Positions 7,813 to 16,596 of a DNA stretch of 64,000 bases are shown here, piece after piece (position 1 is the stretch's first letter; the number at the start of each line of letters is the position of its first letter). The position numbers were made by a program, and so were the translations under genes. Under the pieces are notes generated by a model. That model was not told the DNA's origin, did no database searches, and saw only the letters and a list, made by a program, of their open reading frames with translations. The DNA comes from Alginatibacterium sediminis. GTDB lineage: Bacteria > Pseudomonadota > Gammaproteobacteria > Enterobacterales > Celerinatantimonadaceae. Location of the stretch: assembly GCF_003610775.1 (NCBI RefSeq), contig NZ_RAQO01000006.1:310001-374000 (forward strand). Direction: 5' to 3'.

Positions 7813-8269
7813 ATGAAAATCATTAAGTCTTCATTGACCTTACTTTTAGCGACTTTATTCATGATTATCGGAGGCTGATAGCGTGATTGAAGCGAATGCT
7901 CTCAATAAATACTTTGACCATCATTTTACTTACTCTAAAAGTAAACTGGTTTGTTATGGTGAGAACCGAGACTTTACTCTTACCGCCAAAGTAGAAAGCT
8001 ACTCGATGCAAAGAGATGATCTTAGAATTAGTACTGCCTCTCACATGAGTCCTTTATTTGCACCCGATAATCGCTACTATGAACAGTATGGTGAGAAAAT
8101 AATCTGCGAAAATAGTACGAGTACATCTGATGTAGAGGCGTGCAATCAGGGTGAGCAAACTTGGTTTTCAGCATGGGGTTACATTGAAAAAGGTCGTATT
8201 CATGCTCGACTAACTTGGAACCCTTTTTATACCGAATTGGAAAAAACGATGAAAACTGTCGCCTTTTAG
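7813..8269 (+). pseudogene. secreted/lipoprotein gene, frameshifted at the signal peptide
   Basis: An ATG at 7813 encodes MKIIKSSLTLLLATLFMIIGG, a textbook export signal that ends exactly where a lipobox cysteine would come, but there the frame meets TGA (7876-7878). The long downstream frame, open from 7865 to 8269, encodes about 130 soluble residues (YSKSKLVCYGENRDFTL, CENSTSTSDVEACNQG, and others) with four cysteines and no family I recognise. Joining the two needs a +1 shift near 7871-7880. An internal GTG at 7883 could start a leaderless 128-residue product, but without an export signal that makes little sense. It lies 32 bases upstream of the AraC gene. Confidence 0.6.
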
Positions 8270-8301
8270 GTCGATTAGATAAATTTTGAGGGAGTAGCGA
8301 A

Positions 8302-9219
8302 ATGACCAATACACTGCATATCACTTCTATTTCGGAGCTACATGCTGCATTAGGGTTGGGTGCACCCGCTCACCCGCTGGTGAGCTTTTTCAATCCATCC
8401 CAAGTTAAGCATGGGATTACGGAGACCGTCAAAATTTGTTTTGATCTCTATCTGATGTCCTTAAAGGATTCTGCTCATTGCATGGTTGGCTATGGTCATA
8501 CAAGCTATGACTTTGATATTGGGACGATGACCTTTCTTGCTCCAGGGCAGGAAGTGGTTATTGAAGCAACTGAGCCGCTAGAAAGCTCGTTAGGTTGGAC
8601 TATTGCTTTTCATCCTCAACTGATTGGAAAGTCAGACCTTAGCAGTAAACTGTCACAGTTTACCTTCTTCGAATATCAAAATAGTGAAGCGTTGCATCTA
8701 TCTGAATGTGAGCGAGTGATGGTCACTGATATTGCTTCTAGTATCGGAAATGAAACCGAAATGAATATGGACAAACACACTCAGTCGTTAATTTGCTCTA
8801 GCATTGAGTTGTTGTTGAAATATTGTTCGAGATTTTATGATCGCCAATTCATCGTGCGTGGAGATTTAAATCACGATTATATGAGGCGTTTTAATCAGTT
8901 CTTAGACTCATATTACCAAGGAGAGAAGCCTTTTGAGCAAGGTATTCCAACGGTTCAATACTGTGGGAAAGAGATTGGTTTGTCCCCTTATTACTTAAGT
9001 GATCTACTAAAAAAGGAAACAGGAAAGACAGCTTTAGAGCATATACACCTATTTTTAGTAGAGCGAGCAAAGAGCCAGATTTTGGATACCAGCGACAGCA
9101 TTACTCAAATAGCATATGAGTTGGGCTTTGAGTACCCACAGCATTTCTCAAAACTGTTCAAAGCAAAAACAGGAATAAGCCCACGGCAATTTCGAAATGA
9201 TCCAACAGCAATACACTAG
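8302..9219 (+). CDS. AraC-family transcriptional regulator
   Basis: A 305-residue regulator. The C-terminal hundred residues form the two helix-turn-helix AraC domain, with LSPYYLSDLLKKETGKTALE as the first recognition region and ITQIAYELGFEYPQHFSKLF followed by KTGISPRQFR as the second. The N-terminal two thirds should be the ligand-sensing cupin-like part, in the AraC subclass whose N terminus begins near HPLVSFF. GGGAG at 8290-8294 precedes the ATG. The target is unknown; the neighbouring SDR gene at 5844-6776 is a possible one because this pairing is common, but the sequence shows no operator to prove it. Confidence 0.88.
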   Translation: MTNTLHITSISELHAALGLGAPAHPLVSFFNPSQVKHGITETVKICFDLYLMSLKDSAHCMVGYGHTSYDFDIGTMTFLAPGQEVVIEATEPLESSLGWTIAFHPQLIGKSDLSSKLSQFTFFEYQNSEALHLSECERVMVTDIASSIGNETEMNMDKHTQSLICSSIELLLKYCSRFYDRQFIVRGDLNHDYMRRFNQFLDSYYQGEKPFEQGIPTVQYCGKEIGLSPYYLSDLLKKETGKTALEHIHLFLVERAKSQILDTSDSITQIAYELGFEYPQHFSKLFKAKTGISPRQFRNDPTAIH

Positions 9220-9360
9220 AAAAATTTGGTTAGTTACTCCTAGAGCAGATGTATTTTCAATGATTCTAACGTTGTAGTTACTTGTAAGTAGTGGCAAGCA
9301 ACCCGAATTGACCGACTTATAACGCAACCTTGTTGACGGGTAACATGATTAAAATCAACA
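9220..9360. other. intergenic, nothing recognised
   Basis: No coding frame, hairpin or repeat recognised between the AraC stop and the first REP-like repeat. Confidence 0.5.
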
Positions 9361-9450
9361 GTAATAACAAGACACCCATAATAGTGGAGGTAATAACAAG
9401 ACACCCATAATAGTGGCACTCATGTAATAACAAGACACCCATGATAGTGG
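9361..9450. repeat. three REP-like direct repeats
   Basis: A 27-bp unit that begins GTAATAACAAGACACCCAT and ends ATAGTGG occurs at 9361-9387, 9390-9416 and 9424-9450, identical except one base in the third. Spacers are 2 and 7 bases; the second and third copies are followed by CACTCATG. They lie just upstream of a relic of a RAYT transposase, the enzyme class linked to REP sequences. Confidence 0.75.
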
Positions 9451-9507
9451 CACTCATGAAATGATGGTCTAGGCTTAAGTGGCAACTTAATCAATAAGAG
9501 TTCTGTG

Positions 9508-9870
9508 ATGCCAAGGCTACGTAAGGTGAAAGTTAGATATTCGGATACTTCTTATTGCATTGTATTTCTCTTTGAATGCACTACGCTTCTTTATGCGGTA
9601 TCCACTTAGTGTTGCATGTGAATTAACGACGAGCCCTCTGTTGGTCAATGAACGACGTCCACTGCGTTAACACTGCTGCACAAAACAATCTGTAGACTCT
9701 GGCCTATCTTAACTTATATCTGAACGCGAACTTAGCCCCTATACTTGACGATGTTCAACGACATAAACATAAGCTGAGTAGCATCAAACCCGGGTATGTT
9801 ATTCGAGGGGCATATCACGATTGGATAGTTAGGCTTGGAATTTTGGCTAAAGAGTTATCTATATCAATCT
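9508..9870 (+). pseudogene. REP-associated tyrosine transposase (RAYT, Y1 family), decayed
   Basis: A dead gene of the Y1/IS200-like RAYT class. The ATG at 9508 starts MPRLRKVKVRYSDTSY, the family start. After a frameshift the frame reads HCISL, stop, MHYASLCG, then IHLVLHVN, stop, RRALCWSMNDV, corresponding to the 'YYHC.SR...R..LCG' and 'NHYHLVLH' (HUH metal-binding) parts of intact enzymes with the sequence between them deleted. Further residues to 9870 are poorly conserved. At least one frameshift, three in-frame stops and an internal deletion show it is inactive. The three repeats upstream are its likely cognate elements. Confidence 0.65.
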
Positions 9871-10058
9871 AATATTGACTCATCTAATACCCAAAACCAT
9901 GCACTGGTGCACTAGATGTGTGCGTTTATTCGAAGCGCAGTTAAGCGGTTTTTTTTGTAAGTTATTTTTTAGCGGGAAAATGTGCAATCGGTACAAATTA
10001 CTTGCTGTGAACTCATCCAAACGCACAAACATTACTTTCTTAATTTTTTACCCCCCCT

Positions 10059-10074
10059 TGGCACAAATATTGGA
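10059..10074 (+). promoter_or_regulatory. sigma-54-like promoter of the cod operon
   Basis: TGGCACAAATATTGGA fits the -24/-12 consensus TGGCAC-N5-TTGC with the right spacing, but the C of the -12 GC is a G. A start near 10086 would give a leader of about 70 bases. Nitrogen-controlled transcription would suit a cytosine operon. Inferred from pattern only. Confidence 0.4.
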
Positions 10075-10109
10075 CTCTATAAGAAAAGGAAAACATAAAT
10101 TACCAGCTT

Positions 10110-10135
10110 GAGAGCCCCTAAACATAGGTGTTCTC
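10110..10135 (+). other. leader hairpin before codB
   Basis: GAGAGCCCCTA (10110-10120) can pair with TAGGTGTTCTC (10125-10135), 9 of 11 positions matched, four-base loop. It ends 10 bases before the GGAG ribosome site of codB, with no T-run, so an mRNA-stability or translation role is more likely than termination. Confidence 0.35.
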
Positions 10136-10157
10136 TCTATGACATGGAGCAATGACT

Positions 10158-11417
10158 ATGAGTCAAACTAACGATTATCCATTATCGGCAGTACCCCACG
10201 ATGCACGGAAAGGGTTTTGGTCTACCGCATTTGTACTATTAGGATTTACGTTTTTCACCTCTACAATGTGGGCAGGAGGCACACTAGGTAGTTCCTTAAG
10301 TTTTAGTCAGTTACTTTGGGTTATTTTGATCGGTAATCTATTGCTGGGCGCATACTCAGCGGGACTTGCATATGTCGCTTATAAAACAGGTTTAAACTCG
10401 GTGCTGCTAGGACGATATTGCTTCGGTGAGCAAGGGAGTAAACTATCGGACTTTGTACTGGGTTTCACACAAATTGGTTGGTATGCCTGGGGAACCGCTA
10501 CCATTGCAACCATTTTAGTTAAGCTGCTAGCTTTGCCAGAAAGTTATGCGACGGTATTAATGTTAGTTTTTGGCTTTGGTTTTTGTATTACAGCTTTTAT
10601 TGGTTACAAAGCCTTAGAAATTCTTTCCAAAGTCTCTGTTCCCGCAATGCTGATGTTTATAGCCATTTCAATATATAAAGGCAGTGTTGATATAGGTGGT
10701 TTTTCGGAGCTCAGTAAGATAGTTCCTAGCGATACAATCGCGTTTGGCGCAGCCATTACCCTTGTTTTCGGTACATTTGTAAGTGGAGGGACTCAAGCAA
10801 CTAACTGGAGTAGATTTGCAAAGTCAGGACCGATTGCCGTTATAAGCACGTTACTCGCATTCTTTATTGGCAACGGATTGATGGTTTTTGTTGGGGCATT
10901 TGGTGCAATGGTATATCAGCAATCTGACATTGTTGACGTACTGGTAAGCCAGGGTTTTATGCTTATCGCAATCTTGATGTTATTTGCCAATATTTGGACA
11001 ACCCAAGACAACACCATTTACAACTTTGCAGCGGCGGGGTGTAACCTATTTCGAACCGACAAACGTAGGCTTGTGACGGTTATAGGAGCCGCAATTGGTA
11101 CCGTATTAGCCATTTTTGGAATGTATAACTTACTAATTCCGTTTCTAATTTTATTAGGGACCTTTATACCTCCAATTGGTGCAATCATAATGGCTGATTT
11201 TTGGGTGAAGCACCGCGGGGATCTACCAGCTTTGGACCAAATTAAGCTTCCTAATTTCGATGCTTGTGGTTTGGCGGCCTACGTTGTCGGGTCTAGCGCA
11301 GCTTATTTCTCTCCATGGATTGCACCTTTAGTCGGCATTGTCGTTTCAGCCGTTTTCTATTGCCTACTTATCCACATACGCTCTGCCCAGCCTATGATTA
11401 ATCATGCGGTTGATTAG
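10158..11417 (+). CDS. codB: cytosine permease CodB
   Basis: A 419-residue inner-membrane transporter of the NCS1 family that brings cytosine into the cell, probably with protons or sodium. About twelve hydrophobic segments are visible. The conserved tail TTQDNTIYNFAAAGCN, followed by LGTFIPPIGAIIMADFW, is typical of CodB; WARS-like WSRFAKSG lies mid-protein. The start at 10158 is favoured because GGAG is eight bases upstream; an ATG two codons earlier is too close. It is the first gene of codB-regulator-codA, and its stop overlaps the ribosome site of the regulator gene. Confidence 0.93.
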   Translation: MSQTNDYPLSAVPHDARKGFWSTAFVLLGFTFFTSTMWAGGTLGSSLSFSQLLWVILIGNLLLGAYSAGLAYVAYKTGLNSVLLGRYCFGEQGSKLSDFVLGFTQIGWYAWGTATIATILVKLLALPESYATVLMLVFGFGFCITAFIGYKALEILSKVSVPAMLMFIAISIYKGSVDIGGFSELSKIVPSDTIAFGAAITLVFGTFVSGGTQATNWSRFAKSGPIAVISTLLAFFIGNGLMVFVGAFGAMVYQQSDIVDVLVSQGFMLIAILMLFANIWTTQDNTIYNFAAAGCNLFRTDKRRLVTVIGAAIGTVLAIFGMYNLLIPFLILLGTFIPPIGAIIMADFWVKHRGDLPALDQIKLPNFDACGLAAYVVGSSAAYFSPWIAPLVGIVVSAVFYCLLIHIRSAQPMINHAVD

Positions 11418-11427
11418 GAGGTAGGCC

Positions 11428-12615
11428 TTGCCTATACGTGCGCAGGACATCCCACAAATTCCCGGTCTAAGTAGCATAAAGCTACTGACCGGTAAAAACA
11501 GCCAGCAAGTTATTCGATGGCCGTATTTAGTTGAAAACAAAGAACTCTCTCCCTGGTTGAAAGGAGGGGAACTAGTGTTTGTTACCGGAATTAATTTACA
11601 ACGTAGTGAGCAAGAGTTCTGCCAATTAATTGATGAAGCGATGGGGGAATCTGCAGCGGGAATGGTTATTCTGACCCAATCAGAGTTCATCGCCAGTATT
11701 CCTAAAGTTGTATTGAGCTACGCCAGCCAGCACCATTTTCCAATATTGGAACAGCCCTATTCTTTGCCGATGGTAGAGGTAACCGAACTCATCTGCAACG
11801 CGATAATACAAGACAATTTGATGACACATTCACTTCAGCATTTTATTAGTCAAATTATCAATAGTAGCGGTGAACTATCATCGTTATCGCAATTAAGAGC
11901 TTCTGAATTTGGCTTAGATTTAAATAGTCCAGTTGCGATTGCTTTTTTGCAAGCTCGGCAAACTGACATAATAAAGATTGATAGCTGGTTGTTTCAGCTA
12001 AATCAGTGGTTACGCTTAATGCGGAGCCCATATCCTACGGTTGAACACCATAGTGGTTGGTATGTTTTAATTAGCATTGATGCTAAAGACTCGACTGAAC
12101 AACAGCGCTCCCAATGGCAAGAACTTAGCGACTATTTGGAACAGTTTAAGTTTGAATTCAATATTGGTATTAGCGCCAGCTTGCTCGGATTAAGTAACTT
12201 GGCGTCAGCTGCTGTCCAGGCAAAGCAAGCAGCAGAGTTCACTCAGATCCATGGCCACAATAGAGCGATCTTACACTATGATGATTTAGGTATTAGTCGT
12301 GTTTTTGCAGCCATTGAGGACCCTAAAATTTTAACTACATTTTGTATACATCATTTAGGGCCGATGTTTAATAGTCAATCGGATACGCTAAACACACTAA
12401 AACAAACGCTGCGTTGCTACTTCGACAATTTAGGATGCCAGCGTCAAACCGCCAACGAACTGAATATTCACAGGAATACCCTACGCAATCGCTTGGATAA
12501 AATTCAACAACTTACTGGCTGCCAACTAGACCAAGCTCAACAGCGCCTAGAGTTACAAAATGCGCTACTGATGGAACCTTTGGCGGTTCTACGTCAGCAG
12601 CTATCACAAGGATGA
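11428..12615 (+). CDS. PucR-family transcriptional regulator
   Basis: A 395-residue regulator of the PucR class. The N-terminal PucR (purine catabolism regulator-like) domain covers about residues 8-125 with LKGGELVFVTGI; the C-terminal HTH_30 domain is plain in CQRQTANELNIHRNTLRNRL (about 347-366). Family members sense nitrogenous bases or related metabolites. The start is a TTG at 11428 served by a strong AGGAGGT at 11416-11422. The gene lies between codB and codA, overlaps codA by a few bases, and so most likely controls cytosine uptake and deamination according to substrate. E. coli codBA has no such regulator gene inside it. Confidence 0.9.
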   Translation: MPIRAQDIPQIPGLSSIKLLTGKNSQQVIRWPYLVENKELSPWLKGGELVFVTGINLQRSEQEFCQLIDEAMGESAAGMVILTQSEFIASIPKVVLSYASQHHFPILEQPYSLPMVEVTELICNAIIQDNLMTHSLQHFISQIINSSGELSSLSQLRASEFGLDLNSPVAIAFLQARQTDIIKIDSWLFQLNQWLRLMRSPYPTVEHHSGWYVLISIDAKDSTEQQRSQWQELSDYLEQFKFEFNIGISASLLGLSNLASAAVQAKQAAEFTQIHGHNRAILHYDDLGISRVFAAIEDPKILTTFCIHHLGPMFNSQSDTLNTLKQTLRCYFDNLGCQRQTANELNIHRNTLRNRLDKIQQLTGCQLDQAQQRLELQNALLMEPLAVLRQQLSQG

Positions 12616-12617
12616 CT

Positions 12618-13883
12618 ATGAAAATAATTAACGCACGACTTAGGGGCCAATCGTCTCTTTATACCTTAGTTGTCGAGAACGGCGTCTTTACCCTCATCGA
12701 GCCTCAATCGTCCTCAGTGGTTGATAGTTCAACGACAAAAGATGCGTTGATCGACGCCGCAGAAAACCTTGTGTGTCCTCCATTTGTTGAGCCTCATATT
12801 CATTTGGATGCTGTACTTACAGCCGGGCAACCTAATTGGAATATGAGCGGAACGTTGTTTGAAGGGATAGAGCGCTGGAGTGAACGCAAGCCCTTACTCA
12901 CCGCCGAAGATATCGAACAAAGGGTTCTAAAAACAGTGGGGTTGTTAGTCGAAAATGGAGTTCAGTATATCCGCACGCATGTTGATGTGACTGACCCGCA
13001 ACTCACAGCCTTGAAAACCATTGCTAAGCTCAAGCCAAAACTATCTGCTGCGGTAAATCTTCAGATTGTCGCATTTCCTCAAGAAGGTATTTGGTCATTC
13101 CCTAATGGTAAAGCGCTTATGGAACAAGCCATTGTCCATGGTGCCGATGTCATTGGAGGTATTCCGCATTTTGAATATACTCGCGAATATGGTGTCGAGT
13201 CGATGTATTGGGTGGTCGCTTTAGCCAAAGAACATGGGCTACTAGTCGATGTGCATTGTGACGAAATAGATGACGAAGCTTCTCGATTCTTAGAAGTACT
13301 CGCATGCGCAGCACTGGAATTGGACATGGGTGAAAGAGTGACAGCCAGTCATACTACCGCAATGCATTCTTACAACAACGCCTATTGTTCAAAATTATTT
13401 AGGCTACTAAAAAAATCCAAGATTAATTTTGTATCGTGTCCAACTGAAAGTATTCATTTACAAGGTCGCTTTGATAGCTATCCAAAACGCCGAGGAGTGA
13501 CACGGGTGAAAGAATTACGCGAAGCGGGAATGAACGTTTGCTTTGCTCAAGACTCGATACAAGACCCATGGTATACCTTAGGCAACGGCAAACTTCTTAG
13601 GGTTTTGGATGCGGGTTTACATATTTGCCATATGATGGGCTATAGCGAACTTTCTAGTGCTTTAGACTTGATTACAATCAATGGAGCTAAAACACTTCAA
13701 GTAGAAGAAGAATACGGAATAGAACAAGGTAAGCCTGCCAATTTTATCATAGTCGAAGGGAGCGATGACCTGTCTGTGATACAGCGTCAAGGCGAGGTTC
13801 TACTATCGGTACGCAATGGCAACATACTAATGCAACGGCAAGCCGCGCAATTGTTGAAACGCCACAGCTTTGAAGTAAGTTAG
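12618..13883 (+). CDS. codA: cytosine deaminase CodA
   Basis: A 421-residue cytoplasmic amidohydrolase that turns cytosine into uracil and ammonia. The metal and catalytic residues of the family are all present: HIH at 60-62, HCDE at 213-216, the histidine of ASHTTAMH at about 245, and the aspartate of QDSIQDPW at 312. The length is near E. coli CodA (427). The ATG at 12618 is six bases after AAGG; an ATG at 12612 overlaps the regulator stop. Translational coupling with the regulator is likely. Product uracil would be salvaged by Upp, encoded at 47.0 kb. Confidence 0.93.
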   Translation: MKIINARLRGQSSLYTLVVENGVFTLIEPQSSSVVDSSTTKDALIDAAENLVCPPFVEPHIHLDAVLTAGQPNWNMSGTLFEGIERWSERKPLLTAEDIEQRVLKTVGLLVENGVQYIRTHVDVTDPQLTALKTIAKLKPKLSAAVNLQIVAFPQEGIWSFPNGKALMEQAIVHGADVIGGIPHFEYTREYGVESMYWVVALAKEHGLLVDVHCDEIDDEASRFLEVLACAALELDMGERVTASHTTAMHSYNNAYCSKLFRLLKKSKINFVSCPTESIHLQGRFDSYPKRRGVTRVKELREAGMNVCFAQDSIQDPWYTLGNGKLLRVLDAGLHICHMMGYSELSSALDLITINGAKTLQVEEEYGIEQGKPANFIIVEGSDDLSVIQRQGEVLLSVRNGNILMQRQAAQLLKRHSFEVS

Positions 13884-14162
13884 ACGTAAAGACATAAACC
13901 AAATTATGACTGTCTTGTTAATTCTATTTTGGTCAATGCAGACGATGTTCATGCCGGAGAATCTGCGACAGGGGGAGGGTTGTCGTGTCACAATAAATGT
14001 GGTCAAATCGTTGGAGTTCATCCATAAATAAATTAGTCCGCACTTCGCTAATTTAGCAACGTCTCTGAAACACTGTTGTCCAAAAATACCTAAGCTGAGT
14101 ACGAATCAAGTGCACAAAACGTCATTTTGAGCGACTAAGTCATCATTATTATTTTGTACTAA

Positions 14163-15050
14163 TTACCGATTTGGCAGTTGTGCAACTTTCTTGATAAACA
14201 AGTCCATTGCTGCATTTTTAGGTTTTGCAGTAAGCCAGCTCAGCTCCGTTGCCCATTGATTCGCTCGTACAGAGCCTGTCGGAGAGATATAGAACTCTTC
14301 CAAATCACCAGCGGCAATTGCACGTTCGCAAATAAAGCTTGGCAGCATAGCCCAGGCATTGCTTTGCAAGAGTAACTCCAGAGTGCTACGAGAGTTATTA
14401 CTATAGATGATTCGTGAACTCAGATTGTGAGTATCTTGTTTGCCTAGTTGCTTCATAAACAAAGCCCCAACTTGTAACTGCCCGCGAACTCGCTCTAAAG
14501 GGACTACCTGCTCTTTGAACCCTAATGCGGGTGAGGCAACAAAGGTGACATCGAAAGAATACCCATCAGCGAGCGTCAGTTCATGATGACCGCTAAAGAG
14601 TGAAACTCCAAAGCCAACATCTGCTTGTTCATTTAATACATGCCCACGCACTTGCATTGGATCGGTGCTGAGTACCTTGAGCTCTAAAGCGGGGTAGTTG
14701 GATAAAATACTGGCGAAAACCGCACTTAGTTCTGCCCCCATAAGATCACTGTCAACAGCAATGGTGAGGCTGCTTGGAAGCCCTTCGATGAGGCTGTTTG
14801 CTTTAACATCGAGCAGGTCAAATTCTCGTAGTACCGATTTCGCATATTGATACAGCTCAGAACCAGCGGGCGTTATCTCTAAAGATCGTGGTTTTCGGAT
14901 AAACAGCTCAATCCCAAGCTCTGCCTCCAAATTAGCGATTAAGCCACTCACGGTAGACGTGTGTTTCCCAATCTGGTAGCTCGCTTGTTTGAAACTACCC
15001 TTATCAACCGTTATTACAAAAGCGTTTAATTGCTCTAAAGTTGCTGCCAT
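14163..15050 (-). CDS. LysR-family transcriptional regulator
   Basis: A 295-residue LysR-type regulator. The N-terminal winged helix-turn-helix (residues about 3-60, FKQASYQIGKHTSTVSGLIA then LEAELGIELFIRKPR) is followed by a substrate-binding domain with SLTIAVDSDL at its start. It is divergent from the Ntn-hydrolase gene at 15227, with 176 bases between the two starts, so it most likely controls that gene and itself. The ligand is unknown. The DNA-binding helix departs from the usual 'S..A..L..SQ.A.S..I' by having KHTSTVSG. Confidence 0.88.
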   Translation of the reverse strand: MAATLEQLNAFVITVDKGSFKQASYQIGKHTSTVSGLIANLEAELGIELFIRKPRSLEITPAGSELYQYAKSVLREFDLLDVKANSLIEGLPSSLTIAVDSDLMGAELSAVFASILSNYPALELKVLSTDPMQVRGHVLNEQADVGFGVSLFSGHHELTLADGYSFDVTFVASPALGFKEQVVPLERVRGQLQVGALFMKQLGKQDTHNLSSRIIYSNNSRSTLELLLQSNAWAMLPSFICERAIAAGDLEEFYISPTGSVRANQWATELSWLTAKPKNAAMDLFIKKVAQLPNR

Positions 15051-15226
15051 TAAAAAATCCGGATTCTTTACTTGGGTTTTAATCTTAGCACAAGAAAGGG
15101 TTTAGCCCATCCTTGGCCTTGTTCTTTGTCTAACTACTCTGTTGCATGATAGCACCATCAATCAGCAATGAGATTGTTGCTTTGCTTCATATCAGCTGAT
15201 TACAAAAAAACCTAAGAGGAACGATC

Positions 15227-16297
15227 ATGAAAAACTTCAAATTCAACAAAATTGCTTTGGCGGCCATTGCTGCGGCCTCTATTGCTGGTAGCCTTTCAAC
15301 AGCAAGCGCATGTTCACGCCTTATAATGGATGGCGGCGATACCCATGGCGTAACGGTTGCTCGCTCGTTTGATTGGGGCGGTTCTGAACTGCAATCCATT
15401 GCCAAGGCACTTCCCGTTGGCACCCAAATAACGACCTTCGACGTACCGGAATACCAAAGCCCAGCGTCTTGGACAGTAAAGCATCACACTGTTGATTATG
15501 TAGAAGTAGAAACGTTCCACAGCACTTCTGGCGAAGCGATTAACGATAAAGGTTTGTCTGCTTCAATGTTGTACCAAAACCCTTCCGTAGAATTTGTGAA
15601 TAGTGCGACCGACACCGGGGCTCCAGCAGTCCATATGTCGAATATCGTTCAATTTTTAGTGACTCAGTTTGCCACTGTTGAAGAAGCGGTAACCGCATTT
15701 GAAGCGGGTGAATTTCAAGCGGCATGGATTACTGGTATCGGAGGTCATCAACACGGCTTTCATTTCTCGGTTCAAGATAAGTCGGGTGACATTGCCTTAT
15801 TCCAACTAAATGAAGGTGGCAAGATGGTCGTTCACCGTGGAGACATTAATAGTGACTTAAGAGTGATGGCGAATGCACCTTTACGTCAAGACATGCTTGA
15901 GTACGCGGAAAAATTTGACCTTGATGATGCTACCACCTTACCGGGTTCAATTAGTTCTCCCGATCGCTACATACGTGGCCTGCATGCTACGGCTAACATT
16001 AGCTTAGATGGCGACGCTGACTGGGTTGATGTACGAGGAAAAATGAAAGGCATATTCGACTTTGGTAATAAGGTCCCTCAAGACCTGATTGACCCTACTA
16101 ACCAAGAATCTTATGCAACCTGGGAGACTTACGTCTACAACCTAGAAACCGGTAACACGACCTATTACAACGAAGGGAATGGTTCACAAATCAACATTAA
16201 TTTCGCAGAAACGGTCGATTTTACTCAACCCATGTGTGCCGATATCTACCAGCAAGCGCGCGCGGATCAAAAAATCACGTGGTCTACTTGTAGTTAA
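15227..16297 (+). CDS. linear amide C-N hydrolase (penicillin V acylase/bile salt hydrolase family), exported
   Basis: A 356-residue Ntn hydrolase of the choloylglycine hydrolase family. A signal peptide spans residues 1-28 and ends in ASA, so that cleavage would expose Cys29 as the N-terminal nucleophile. The family residues Arg and Asp fall in ARSFDWGG at positions 18 and 21 of the mature chain, as in penicillin V acylases. Gram-negative members cleave penicillin V and long-chain N-acyl homoserine lactones, so a periplasmic role in signal turnover or amide use is possible. AAGAGGAACG precedes the ATG. A terminator-like hairpin follows at 16320. Confidence 0.87.
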   Translation: MKNFKFNKIALAAIAAASIAGSLSTASACSRLIMDGGDTHGVTVARSFDWGGSELQSIAKALPVGTQITTFDVPEYQSPASWTVKHHTVDYVEVETFHSTSGEAINDKGLSASMLYQNPSVEFVNSATDTGAPAVHMSNIVQFLVTQFATVEEAVTAFEAGEFQAAWITGIGGHQHGFHFSVQDKSGDIALFQLNEGGKMVVHRGDINSDLRVMANAPLRQDMLEYAEKFDLDDATTLPGSISSPDRYIRGLHATANISLDGDADWVDVRGKMKGIFDFGNKVPQDLIDPTNQESYATWETYVYNLETGNTTYYNEGNGSQININFAETVDFTQPMCADIYQQARADQKITWSTCS

Positions 16298-16319
16298 TCT
16301 AAACATTTGACCAATAAAG

Positions 16320-16348
16320 TAGTGGCTCATTGAAAGAGTCACTATTTT
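16320..16348 (+). terminator. rho-independent terminator after the Ntn hydrolase
   Basis: TAGTGGCTC (16320-16328) pairs with GAGTCACTA (16336-16344), one G-U pair, then TTTT. It lies 23 bases beyond the stop. Confidence 0.6.
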
Positions 16349-16596
16349 CACCAATGTGAGCCTAGTACGGTTTCTAATTGAATAGCTGATTGGCCAAAAT
16401 TAGGGGCAATTCTACTATTTACTTAAAATCTTTAATCTTAAATTACTAGGCTATTCACAACATCCTAACTAGGTTATGCCCCAAAGTGTGCTAGCACCCA
16501 TTGTTCACATCGAACCTTCATGCAAGGTTTGACTAACTTTTCATAATGAAACTATAGTGATGGCTATCGAGTAATCGTTTAAGGAGCAGTTAATCG
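16349..16596. other. intergenic, nothing recognised
   Basis: No gene recognised between the terminator and the AbrB-like ORF; the AT-rich stretch presumably carries the promoter of the small ORF. Confidence 0.4.

Larger units (their letters stand above)
9871..10157 (+). other. leader region upstream of codB
   Basis: Contains the sigma-54-like promoter and a leader hairpin. The 78-residue frame at 9875-10111 is not credible. A TGGTGCA half-site resembling an NtrC box lies near 9905-9911, without a matching second half. Confidence 0.4.

Noticed and set aside
9361-9450. CRISPR-like array of direct repeats
   Set aside because: Only three copies, with spacers of 2 and 7 bases, and no cas gene. 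They fit REP-like repeats next to a RAYT relic.
9875-10111. 78-residue ORF before codB
   Set aside because: Its composition is odd, it has no ribosome site, it overlaps the sigma-54-like promoter and it matches no family.
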